Shown in pieces: positions 1-7,371 of a DNA stretch of 33,585 nt (the first letter of the stretch is position 1; every line of letters starts with the position of its first letter). Below the pieces are notes generated by a model. The model was given only the letters and a program-made list of their open reading frames with translations, did no database searches and was not told the DNA's origin. Where the stretch lies: positions 1 through 33,585 of the forward strand of contig QKHT01000019.1 of NCBI GenBank assembly GCA_003249935.1, in the 5' to 3' direction. This DNA comes from Bacteroidota bacterium (lineage in GTDB: Bacteria; Bacteroidota; Bacteroidia; Bacteroidales; UBA5342). A program made the translations under genes and the position numbers.

Positions 1-40
1 ATCTCCACATCTTTACTCTTTCAATCTCACATCATTTTTT

Positions 41-48
41 TATCTTTG
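41..48 (+). promoter_or_regulatory. Putative -7 promoter element before the prenyl synthase
   Basis: TATCTTTG matches the Bacteroidota -7 consensus TAnnTTTG and lies about 18 bases before the preferred ATG, which would give a very short leader. The -33 region shows only TTTC with an 18-base spacer, so the match is partial. Confidence 0.4.
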
Positions 49-66
49 GGGCTTAAATGGCTTAAC

Positions 67-1038
67 ATGAAATTTTCAGAGGCACTCTATACGATAGACT
101 CGGCGCTTTTAAACGAAAAATTTGTAAAAGCACCGGAGGGACTGTACGAACCGATTGATTATACGTTGGGTAACGGGGGCAAACGTATCAGGCCATCGCT
201 GGTAATAATGGCCTGCGACCTATTTTCGGGCGAAATTGTGGATGCAATAAAACCAGCACTTGGCATCGAAATCTTCCATAATTTCACGCTGCTCCACGAC
301 GATATTATGGACAATGCCCCCATTCGTCGGGGCAAACCTACGGTTCAAACCAAATGGAACGATAATACTGCAATACTTTCGGGCGATGCCATGCTGATAA
401 AAGCCTACCAGTATATCGCTACCACCCCGGCAGAGTATCTCGAACAGGTGCTCGATGTGTTTTCGCGTACGGGTTTGCTGGTTTGCGAAGGACAGCAATA
501 CGATATGGATTTCGAATGTCGTAACGATGTTTCCGTTGCCGAATATATGAAAATGATAGAGTTAAAAACTGCCGTACTACTTGGAGCCGCACTGAAAATT
601 GGTGCGATAATTGGTGGAGCCAAGCGATCGGATGCTCTTAACCTTTACCGTTTTGGTACAGATATCGGCCTCGCATTTCAGCTTCAGGACGATTTACTGG
701 ATGTATTTGCCAACCAATCAGAGTTTGGAAAAAAGATTGGTGGCGATATTGTTAGTAACAAAAAAACCTTTCTGCTTATTCATGCACTCGAAAAGGCCGA
801 AGGTACCACAAAAGCCGAACTCAATCGCTGGCTTGCGGCAACCGAATACGAGCCCGCCGAAAAAATTGCAGCCATTACAGGGATCTATACCGATCTTGGC
901 CTCGATTCCCTAAGTCGTGAAGTTATGAACGGCTACTACCAGCATGCCATTGAAACAATTCGAAAAATTTGTGTCGAACCCGAAAGTATTAATGACCTTA
1001 TTGAGGTGGCCGACTTACTAATGGCTCGTACCAAATAA
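67..1038 (+). CDS. Polyprenyl diphosphate synthase (isoprenoid chain elongation)
   Basis: This is a trans-prenyltransferase of about 323 residues that condenses isopentenyl diphosphate with allylic diphosphates in the cytoplasm, giving precursors for quinones or other isoprenoids. Visible family motifs are GGKRIRP near residues 37-43, the first aspartate-rich motif DDIMD near 78-82 and the second, LQDDLLD, in the C-terminal half. A phenylalanine lies five residues before the first motif, which in some relatives limits the product to about C15-C20, but chain length cannot be set from this alone. The ATG at 67 is preferred over an in-frame TTG at 46 because homologues begin close to a MKFSE-like start and because a -7 box overlaps the upstream TTG. 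A glycosyltransferase gene follows 33 bases downstream on the same strand. Confidence 0.93.
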   Translation: MKFSEALYTIDSALLNEKFVKAPEGLYEPIDYTLGNGGKRIRPSLVIMACDLFSGEIVDAIKPALGIEIFHNFTLLHDDIMDNAPIRRGKPTVQTKWNDNTAILSGDAMLIKAYQYIATTPAEYLEQVLDVFSRTGLLVCEGQQYDMDFECRNDVSVAEYMKMIELKTAVLLGAALKIGAIIGGAKRSDALNLYRFGTDIGLAFQLQDDLLDVFANQSEFGKKIGGDIVSNKKTFLLIHALEKAEGTTKAELNRWLAATEYEPAEKIAAITGIYTDLGLDSLSREVMNGYYQHAIETIRKICVEPESINDLIEVADLLMARTK

Positions 1039-1071
1039 CAAAACCTGTTTAACTGTTTTATATACAATATA

Positions 1072-2097
1072 TTGAAAAAAATACTTATCATACGTTTCAG
1101 TTCCATTGGCGATATAATACAATGTATGGCAGTAACACGTGGTATCAAAGATACATGGCCCGGTGCACAGTTATCATGGATTACCCGAACCGACATGGCG
1201 CCAATGCTTAAGGCCGACCCTTATATCGATAAAATATATCTTTTCGACCGAAAACTGGGCTTAACCGGTCTTGTAAAAATGGCTGTTTCAATGCGTCAGG
1301 CGAATTTCGATATTGTATACGATGCGCATAACAATATCCGTTCGTTTGTGGTTCGAACCATTCTTTTGTGGCGTAAACCATCGATGAGACCTCAATTAAC
1401 CATCAGAGGTAAACAACGGTTTAAACGATTTTTGTTTTTCAATTTGTATATCCGCAGTGCTTTAAAACTGCCGTTTCGGGGTATCAGGTCATTTATGACA
1501 CCACTCCGGAGGGTGGGATGCAGTTTTACCAAAGGTTGGTATCATCCATGGGAGTTTCCGCAAACAGTTATAGATAAAATCGAAGGTTTACTCCCTTACG
1601 ACTTTTTTCATACCAACAATTATATTACGCTGGTGCCTTCGGCTGCTTGGGAACTTAAACGATGGCCAATGGAATACTGGCAACAGCTGATTTTAAAATT
1701 TCCTGATCGTAAGTTTGTAATTATTGGCGGCCCCGAAGATACATTTACCAACGAAATTGCAGCAATAGCCCCACAAAGGGTGTTGAATATGGCAGGAAAA
1801 ACCAATCTTTTCGAAAGTTTTTATCTCATTTATTGCTCATCTCTGGTGGTTTCCAACGATACTGGTTTTTTGCATGCAGCCGATATTTTTGGCAACGACG
1901 GTATTGCATTAATGGGACCTACCGCTTTTGGCCACCCAACAGGTTCGACCATAAAAGTGATGGAAACCGATTTGTATTGCAGGCCATGCAGCAAAGAGGG
2001 AAACAAACAATGCGCACATTCGCAAAATAAAAAGTGCCTCACTGATATTACACCCGAAATGGTGGTGAGGCAAATCATAAACTTCAGGGAACAATGA
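1072..2097 (+). CDS. Glycosyltransferase family 9 (heptosyltransferase-like)
   Basis: This 341-residue protein resembles the ADP-heptose:LPS heptosyltransferases of family GT9, which add sugars to the lipopolysaccharide inner core at the cytoplasmic face of the inner membrane. The start MKKILIIRFSSIGDI is the typical GT9 N-terminus. PSAAWELKRWP in mid-protein and SNDTGFLHAA in the C-terminal half match the family's donor-binding region, and a cysteine-rich tail (YCRPC, then C and C) is also common in GT9. Translation appears to begin at a TTG at 1072, since no in-frame ATG gives the conserved N-terminus. The stop overlaps the next gene in an ATGA, so translation is probably coupled. The actual sugar could be heptose or another residue. 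Confidence 0.88.
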   Translation: MKKILIIRFSSIGDIIQCMAVTRGIKDTWPGAQLSWITRTDMAPMLKADPYIDKIYLFDRKLGLTGLVKMAVSMRQANFDIVYDAHNNIRSFVVRTILLWRKPSMRPQLTIRGKQRFKRFLFFNLYIRSALKLPFRGIRSFMTPLRRVGCSFTKGWYHPWEFPQTVIDKIEGLLPYDFFHTNNYITLVPSAAWELKRWPMEYWQQLILKFPDRKFVIIGGPEDTFTNEIAAIAPQRVLNMAGKTNLFESFYLIYCSSLVVSNDTGFLHAADIFGNDGIALMGPTAFGHPTGSTIKVMETDLYCRPCSKEGNKQCAHSQNKKCLTDITPEMVVRQIINFREQ

Positions 2098-3215
2098 ATA
2101 TAGGTTTTGATGCCAAAAGATACTTTTTTAACCGCTCAGGATTGGGCAATTACAGCCGGTTTGTGGTCGATAACCTTATTGAATCTTTTCCCGAAAATCA
2201 GTATCTGCTCTTTAGTCCCAAGCCGGGTGGTATTGTGGCTGAACCGGAGAGCCCGTCGGCAAGCGTGGTGCTGCCATCGTCGGGTATGCCGGGTATTGGT
2301 CGCCTGTTGTGGCGGCGTTATGGTATTGGCGGAACCTCCGAAGCCGAATTGCTGGATATTTATCATGGCTTAAGCCACGAATTGCCCCATCATTTCAACC
2401 CCACAACAAAATTGGTTGTTACCATGCACGACTGCATTTTTCTGCGTTATCCCGAATTATTTGATGCCTCTTATCGGTATATTTTTTCTCGAAAATATGC
2501 ACATGCTCTTAAAACTGCTCATGGTATTATCGCCATCAGCGAGCAGAGTAAAGCCGATGTATGCCATTATTTTAACATAGCCCCCGAACGTATTGAGGTT
2601 GTTTATCAGGGTTGCAACGACATTTTTTACCAACCGGTATCGGACGAACGCAAGGCCGAAGTGAAAACACTTTACAATTTGCCCAACGATTTTATACTGT
2701 ATGTAGGAACCATAGAACCCCGGAAAAATTTGCTGGGAATTTTCGAGGCCATGGTAACCGGCCATATTGATATGCCTTTGGTCGCCATTGGCAAAGCAAC
2801 CAAATATGCCGAAAAGGTAAATAGCTTTGTGCAAAGTAATAACCTGCAATCGCAGGCTTTGCTGTTGCATGGCGTGCCCAACGAACATCTCCCGGCACTC
2901 TATCAAATGGCCAAAGTGTTTGTCTATCCTTCGATGTTCGAGGGGTTTGGAATTCCTATTCTCGAAGCCATGGTTTCGGGAACGCCGGTAATTACTACTG
3001 CCGGTAGCTGTTTTCCCGAAGTGGGCGGCCCCGATACACGATATGTGGATTTTGGTAACAATGCACAGCTTGCTGCCGAAATGAATACTGTACTTAACGA
3101 TAGCCAACTTCAGGAAACTATGGCATCGAATGGCCTTACATTTGCTTCGCGATTCCACAAAACAAAAGTAACCGCCGATATGATGGCGTATTACCAAAAA
3201 ATATTGAATGCATAA
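2094..3215 (+). CDS. Glycosyltransferase family 4 / group 1
   Basis: This is a 373-residue GT-B fold glycosyltransferase, probably using a nucleotide sugar to extend a surface glycan. The N-terminal NRSGLGNYSRF is the acceptor-side glycine loop, LYVGTIEPRKNL opens the C-terminal Rossmann domain, and EGFGIPILEAM is the GT4 E-x7-E donor-binding motif. The start overlaps the upstream GT9 stop (ATGA at 2094-2097), so the two are very likely one operon. A short hairpin follows the stop and may end the transcript. Donor and acceptor cannot be told from sequence. Confidence 0.9.
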   Translation: MNIGFDAKRYFFNRSGLGNYSRFVVDNLIESFPENQYLLFSPKPGGIVAEPESPSASVVLPSSGMPGIGRLLWRRYGIGGTSEAELLDIYHGLSHELPHHFNPTTKLVVTMHDCIFLRYPELFDASYRYIFSRKYAHALKTAHGIIAISEQSKADVCHYFNIAPERIEVVYQGCNDIFYQPVSDERKAEVKTLYNLPNDFILYVGTIEPRKNLLGIFEAMVTGHIDMPLVAIGKATKYAEKVNSFVQSNNLQSQALLLHGVPNEHLPALYQMAKVFVYPSMFEGFGIPILEAMVSGTPVITTAGSCFPEVGGPDTRYVDFGNNAQLAAEMNTVLNDSQLQETMASNGLTFASRFHKTKVTADMMAYYQKILNA

Positions 3216-3240
3216 CAGACGCTTTAGGTCTGTTTTGATT
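3214..3240 (+). terminator. Hairpin with short T run after the GT4 gene
   Basis: AACAGAC (3214-3220) pairs with GTCTGTT (3228-3234) across a 7-base loop and is followed by a broken T run. It begins at the GT4 stop codon and fits a weak intrinsic terminator. The remaining spacer up to 3410 is A+T-rich, holds one GGTTGAACC word at 3244-3252, and has no convincing promoter. Confidence 0.55.
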
Positions 3241-3243
3241 TCC

Positions 3244-3252
3244 GGTTGAACC
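3244..3252 (+). repeat. Intergenic copy of dispersed motif GGYTGAACC
   Basis: GGTTGAACC lies in non-coding DNA between two glycosyltransferase genes. It is one of about 14 copies of GGYTGAACC in the window; see the first finding. A copy outside genes argues that the word is not a by-product of a protein motif. Confidence 0.6.
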
Positions 3253-3410
3253 TTTGTGTTTATAATCTTTTTATAATTTATTGGGGCGCTTGTGCGGTAT
3301 AATAAATTCTTATTGTTTACTTTGCGGCTGAGATTTGTTTTTATCGGTTAACGGTCAATACATTGGCCATTACTTCCTGTAATTTTCAGCTCGAATAATA
3401 ATAATTTAGT

Positions 3411-4385
3411 ATGCATTTAGGCGTTATTCTTCCACATGTAAAGCTTTATGGCGGTGTAAAGCGATTTTTCGAACTTGGTCGTCATTTTATTAATAAAGGT
3501 CACCGGTTTACTGTATTTACCCCTGATGGGGCTCAGCCCGATTGGATTAAGTCGCAGGTTGAAGTGAAATCGTTTGGCGATTTGAATAATGACTGTCTCG
3601 ATGCATTGTTTCTTACCGAAATTGGGTTGATTGATGCATTGCGATCAGCCAATGCCAAACGACGAATCTTTTATCATGTCCGGCAGAGTGAACCGATGCA
3701 AAAGGTAACGAAATATCCCGAAATTGAAGTCTTTGCGTGTTCATCCAATATTTACAAACACGATAAAACGAAATATAATCTTGAAACATTTAAAGCTATC
3801 GGGGGCGTAAATACTCAACTTTTTCGACCAAATCCCATTCCCCGAAAATTAAACCACGAGCCATTAACAATTATTGCTTATGGCAGGCTTGCCGAAAAAC
3901 GTAAGGGTACACATTTAATTGTTAAGGCCTGCGAACGGTTGTACCGAAATAAATACAACATCCGTTTGCTTTTGTTTGATACACATGTGGATGCAAATAT
4001 GCAGAAAACATTCGAAGCGTTTTCGACAACTGTCCCCTGCGATTTTGTAATTAATCACCCTATTGAGCGTCATTTCGAACTGTTTCAACGGGCCGATATT
4101 TTTGTGGCGGCCGAAAAAAAAGCCGGATGGGCCAATACCGTGGCCGAAGCAATGGCTTGCGGACTACCTGTAATTGCTACACGCTCTGCCACAATGGATA
4201 TACTGAAAGATGGGGACACCGGTATCGTCATCAGACGAAATCGTTTTGCTATTTATCGGGCTTTAAAAAAGTTGATAACACAATATGATCTTCGCCAAAA
4301 GTATGGGATAAACGGTCGAAAACATATTGAACAATTCGATTGGGAAGTACTTGCAGATAAAATTTTGGCTCATTTGAAAAATTAG
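3411..4385 (+). CDS. Glycosyltransferase family 4
   Basis: This 324-residue protein has the layout of a GT-B glycosyltransferase. LPHVKLYGGVKRFFELG at the N-terminus resembles the acceptor-domain glycine loop, TIIAYGRLAEKRKG near the middle opens the donor domain, and NTVAEAMACGLPVIAT is the usual GT4 donor-site segment. The glutamate-rich motif is less canonical (AAEKKAGWANTVAEAM). The ATG at 3411 fits the family start. The next gene begins 27 bases after the stop on the same strand, and the two probably form a small operon separate from the upstream group, from which a hairpin separates them. Sugar specificity is unknown. Confidence 0.87.
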   Translation: MHLGVILPHVKLYGGVKRFFELGRHFINKGHRFTVFTPDGAQPDWIKSQVEVKSFGDLNNDCLDALFLTEIGLIDALRSANAKRRIFYHVRQSEPMQKVTKYPEIEVFACSSNIYKHDKTKYNLETFKAIGGVNTQLFRPNPIPRKLNHEPLTIIAYGRLAEKRKGTHLIVKACERLYRNKYNIRLLLFDTHVDANMQKTFEAFSTTVPCDFVINHPIERHFELFQRADIFVAAEKKAGWANTVAEAMACGLPVIATRSATMDILKDGDTGIVIRRNRFAIYRALKKLITQYDLRQKYGINGRKHIEQFDWEVLADKILAHLKN

Positions 4386-4412
4386 TGCCATCCGGATATA
4401 AATTAAATCTTG

Positions 4413-5378
4413 ATGTACAATAATTGTAAAGGCATACGAATAGGCCTCTTTTTTACGAATATTGACCGGGACTACAATAAAGTGGCTGCATCTACGTGGA
4501 TTCGAATCCTGCAAATGGTGAAACATTATCGTAATCTTGGATGTGAGGTATATATCAACGACTACTTTAAAACCTATGATGTTGCTGTGCTGTTTCGTAA
4601 ATCCAAACGGAAATATTATTACATTCTCAGGTATTTAAAAATGATAAGTGGCAAGGTTTATTTCGATACCTGTATAAATATATTCGAGGAAAATGAAGAA
4701 ATTTCATCCGAACGCGCCGAATATGCAAAAAAGATAGGTAAACATTCAAATGGAATTATTACCGCATCTCATTATCTTGCCGACGTAGCCATCAAATATT
4801 CTGCTTCGACCTTTACCATGGAGGATGCTTTGGATCTGAACCATTTTAATGCCACAAAAGTCAATGTAAACCTTGTTAATCCTGTATTTGGCTGGTCGGG
4901 AGTTCCACATAAAGCTCATTTTCTTAATAAATATCAAAAATCAATTGATGATAATATAATTCTCATTACCCTGAATAATGATTATGATTTTTCGAAACTT
5001 AAATTCAGGTTTAAACTTGTGGAATGGAATTATGAAACCTTCCCCAACGAACTGTTAAAGATTGATGTGGCTCTGTTACCCCGTGTAACTAACGACCATT
5101 ATAATCAGGGGCATAGTTCGTTTAAAGCCTTGGTCTTTGCAGGGTTGGGTATTCCTGTTATTGCCAATAAAATACCGTCGTACGTAAAACTATCGAAGTA
5201 TTATAATGGTATTGTTTTTCTTGAAGATTATAACGATAGTATTGCGGAGTGTTTGCAGGTTTTGCGCTCCCGCGATTTGTCGGTTAATAAAGTTCGGGCG
5301 CACTATTCATGCGAAAATCAAGCCCGGGCTCTTGTTAAATACTTTTGCTCAAAGGCAAATGAAGAGTTACACAAATAA
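4413..5378 (+). CDS. Divergent glycosyltransferase-like protein
   Basis: This is a 321-residue protein without strong textbook motifs. GIRIGLFFTNIDRDYNKVAAS at the start and YNQGHSSFKALVFAGLGIP followed by VIANKIPSY near the C-terminus look like the two halves of a GT-B glycosyltransferase: a sugar-donor site with the usual nonpolar-Pro-Val-Ile pattern, but no clear E-x7-E. It follows a GT4 gene by 27 bases and ends inside the 3' end of a minus-strand GT2 gene, overlapping it by 12 bases. The ATG at 4413 is preferred over the in-frame TTG just before it. It is probably a glycan-assembly enzyme; the call rests on weak motifs and location. Confidence 0.65.
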   Translation: MYNNCKGIRIGLFFTNIDRDYNKVAASTWIRILQMVKHYRNLGCEVYINDYFKTYDVAVLFRKSKRKYYYILRYLKMISGKVYFDTCINIFEENEEISSERAEYAKKIGKHSNGIITASHYLADVAIKYSASTFTMEDALDLNHFNATKVNVNLVNPVFGWSGVPHKAHFLNKYQKSIDDNIILITLNNDYDFSKLKFRFKLVEWNYETFPNELLKIDVALLPRVTNDHYNQGHSSFKALVFAGLGIPVIANKIPSYVKLSKYYNGIVFLEDYNDSIAECLQVLRSRDLSVNKVRAHYSCENQARALVKYFCSKANEELHK

Positions 5379-6233
5379 TCTTTTAAGCTTCCCTGCCCAT
5401 ACTTTTCGCCTGAATGCACCTTGCAATTTGGGTTCTTGAACCGGACCTGAGTATTTTTCACCCATTTTTAAGTAGAATTTGTAAAAAGCATTGGCTGTAA
5501 TGCCCCATTTGTGTAAAAAAAGATGACTGCTGTTTTTTACTAATTGTGCTTTGAGTTTATTGGTCGATTGTTCCAGAAAATGATACACGCGGCTTTTTGA
5601 AATGCCTCTGAAATCGCGCACACCAAGTTGCCATAGTTTCATCGTAAAATCGGGATCGGAATAAAATCCCGGAAAAAACTCAGGACTGTAACCTCCCACT
5701 TTTATCCATGTGTTGCGATGAACCACACTGGGCGGCCACGAGGAGCCGTTCCAGTCGTAAAACGGAAGTTGTGCGTATTCCAACAATAGCTTCGATTCAT
5801 TAAAACATTCAATTGTACGACCATAATTGTGTGTTATGGCACACTTTTTACCCACATCTATTGGCTCTATTGCTGTCGACGAATAGTAAAACATCTCGGT
5901 GTTTGCCAATTGGATAGCTTCCCAAAGGTAATGATCCCAATCGGGACAAACATACATGTCGTCGTTAATGTAAGCGATATAATCGGTATTTGCCTTTGCT
6001 GCAGCCAGATTTACGGCATAACAAACGCCACAGTTTTCGGCTGTATAAGTATGTTCTATGCCTTGGTCCTTTATCCATTCGAGGGTGCCATCCGTGCCTT
6101 GATTAACGTGTACCACAATCTGATGGGTATGCCGGCTGTTTTTGCGTATACTGCCAATACACAATTGTAATAATGCCAAATTATTCCATGTGGGAATAAC
6201 TATTGTAAAGAGTGCCCTGTTGCTTTGGTCCAT
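5367..6233 (-). CDS. Glycosyltransferase family 2
   Basis: This 288-residue GT-A enzyme starts with FTIVIPTWNNLALLQLCI, the classic GT2 nucleotide-binding strand and helix. It then carries NQGTDGTLEWI and the metal-binding DxD-like segment YINDDMYVCPDW. A WNGSSWPPSVV plus GGYSPEFFPG region follows, as in rhamnosyl- and related transferases. It is read on the opposite strand to its left neighbour, and their 3' ends overlap by 12 bases with no terminator hairpin between them. A -7 like box lies about 90 bases upstream. It probably belongs to the same surface-glycan locus. Confidence 0.88.
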   Translation of the reverse strand: MDQSNRALFTIVIPTWNNLALLQLCIGSIRKNSRHTHQIVVHVNQGTDGTLEWIKDQGIEHTYTAENCGVCYAVNLAAAKANTDYIAYINDDMYVCPDWDHYLWEAIQLANTEMFYYSSTAIEPIDVGKKCAITHNYGRTIECFNESKLLLEYAQLPFYDWNGSSWPPSVVHRNTWIKVGGYSPEFFPGFYSDPDFTMKLWQLGVRDFRGISKSRVYHFLEQSTNKLKAQLVKNSSHLFLHKWGITANAFYKFYLKMGEKYSGPVQEPKLQGAFRRKVWAGKLKRLFV

Positions 6234-6320
6234 CGCATGTTTTTTTAATTTTTCGCTTGAGCCGGGCGTTTAATTCGAACGCTTGATTTTCCCGAAAAAT
6301 TTGTTGAGTTATTTGCTCTG

Positions 6321-6328
6321 CAAAACTA
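6321..6328 (-). promoter_or_regulatory. Putative -7 element for the minus-strand GT2 gene
   Basis: On the minus strand this reads TAGTTTTG, a full match to TAnnTTTG, which would give a leader of about 80 bases. No good -33 TTTG is seen at the right distance. The 205-base divergent spacer also has a 12-base direct repeat, TCCCGAAAAATT, at 6290-6301 and 6420-6431. Confidence 0.35.
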
Positions 6329-6438
6329 ATATTTATTTTCCATAACGAAGAAATCGGCGGTTTATCTTCATTTCTCTCTATTGGCGGTAATTTTTGTGGT
6401 TTTTGTGCTTATTTTTACATCCCGAAAAATTAGTAAAT

Positions 6439-7365
6439 ATGAAGATTAGTGGGTTTACCATCGTAAAAAATGCAGGCAAGTTATACTATCCGATTGTAGA
6501 GTCAATCCAAAGCATTCTGCCGCTGGTCGATGAATTTATTGTGGCACTTGGCGATTGCGAGGCCACCGACAATACCCGCCAATCTGTATTATCCATTGGT
6601 TCAGATAAAATTAAAATTATTGATACGGTATGGGATGTAAAGTCGTTTCCCCGAAATATGGAACTGGCACACCAAACCGATTTGGCCATGAGCCATTGCT
6701 CGGGCGATTGGTTGTTTTACCTGCAAAGCGATGAGGTGGTGCACGAAGACGATCTCGAACCGCTCCGGTTGCTCATGGCTAAGTACGAAAAAAATCCGGA
6801 TGTCGAAGGTATCTTGTTCAATTACATTCACTTTTGGGGCGATTACTGCCATCAGCGTGTGGAGCACGGATGGTATAAACAGGAAATACGCATCGTAAAG
6901 CCTGTTAAAGATCTCCACTCATGGCGCGATGCACAGTCGTTTAGGGTTATGCCCGAATTCGATGGTCGCGACTATTTTCAAAAGAAAAATACACGAAAAC
7001 TCAACGTAGTACAGAGTAATTGCCGCATTTTTCACTATGGCTGGGTTCGCCCACCACGACTAATGATAAAGAAATTAGACATGTGGAATCACCATATTTC
7101 GGGAAATGCCGATGTTGAAAAACTGAAATTCGATGCCATGAAACGTGTGTACCATTATATGAATGATTACGCAACGTTTTCCGGTGATCATCCTGCTGTA
7201 ATGAAACAACGGATTGCTGCTTTCGATTGGCATAACGAACTCGATTTTTCGGGCGAATACCGTAAAAAACAAAAGGCTCGTAAAAAGTTCGTGACGTTTC
7301 TCGAATTGAAAATTTTTAAAAGATCGTTGTTCGCATTCAGAAATTTTATCATCGTTAAACCGTAA
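6439..7365 (+). CDS. Glycosyltransferase family 2
   Basis: This protein of about 308 residues begins MKISGFTIVKNAGKLYYP, the GT2 variant whose first strand reads FTIVKN. It continues with VDEFIVALGDCEATDNTR, the usual sugar-nucleotide loop, and GDWLFYLQSDEVVHEDD, where the acidic SDE occupies the DxD position. HYGWVRPP later in the protein recurs in this subfamily. The ATG at 6439 gives the family N-terminus; an upstream in-frame TTG at 6394 would add an unconserved hydrophobic stretch. It stands alone on the plus strand and runs into the minus-strand OmpA gene with a 6-base gap and no visible terminator. Substrate is unknown. Confidence 0.85.
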   Translation: MKISGFTIVKNAGKLYYPIVESIQSILPLVDEFIVALGDCEATDNTRQSVLSIGSDKIKIIDTVWDVKSFPRNMELAHQTDLAMSHCSGDWLFYLQSDEVVHEDDLEPLRLLMAKYEKNPDVEGILFNYIHFWGDYCHQRVEHGWYKQEIRIVKPVKDLHSWRDAQSFRVMPEFDGRDYFQKKNTRKLNVVQSNCRIFHYGWVRPPRLMIKKLDMWNHHISGNADVEKLKFDAMKRVYHYMNDYATFSGDHPAVMKQRIAAFDWHNELDFSGEYRKKQKARKKFVTFLELKIFKRSLFAFRNFIIVKP

Positions 7366-7371
7366 AAAATC

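Noticed and set aside
1350-1359. GGTTCGAACC palindrome as a possible regulator site
   Set aside because: It is inside a coding region and is better treated as a variant of the dispersed motif than as an operator.
2457-3197. A 246-codon open frame on the minus strand
   Set aside because: It is antisense to the GT4 gene at 2094-3215 and has no recognisable domain or upstream promoter.
4498-4514. tRNA-like T-arm string (GATTCGAATCC)
   Set aside because: It lies inside a glycosyltransferase gene, and no cloverleaf or anticodon arm can be built around it.
6290-6431. 12-base direct repeat TCCCGAAAAATT
   Set aside because: Only two copies, with nothing element-like between them; CCCGAAAA-type strings are common in this A-rich genome, so it is not called a mobile element border.
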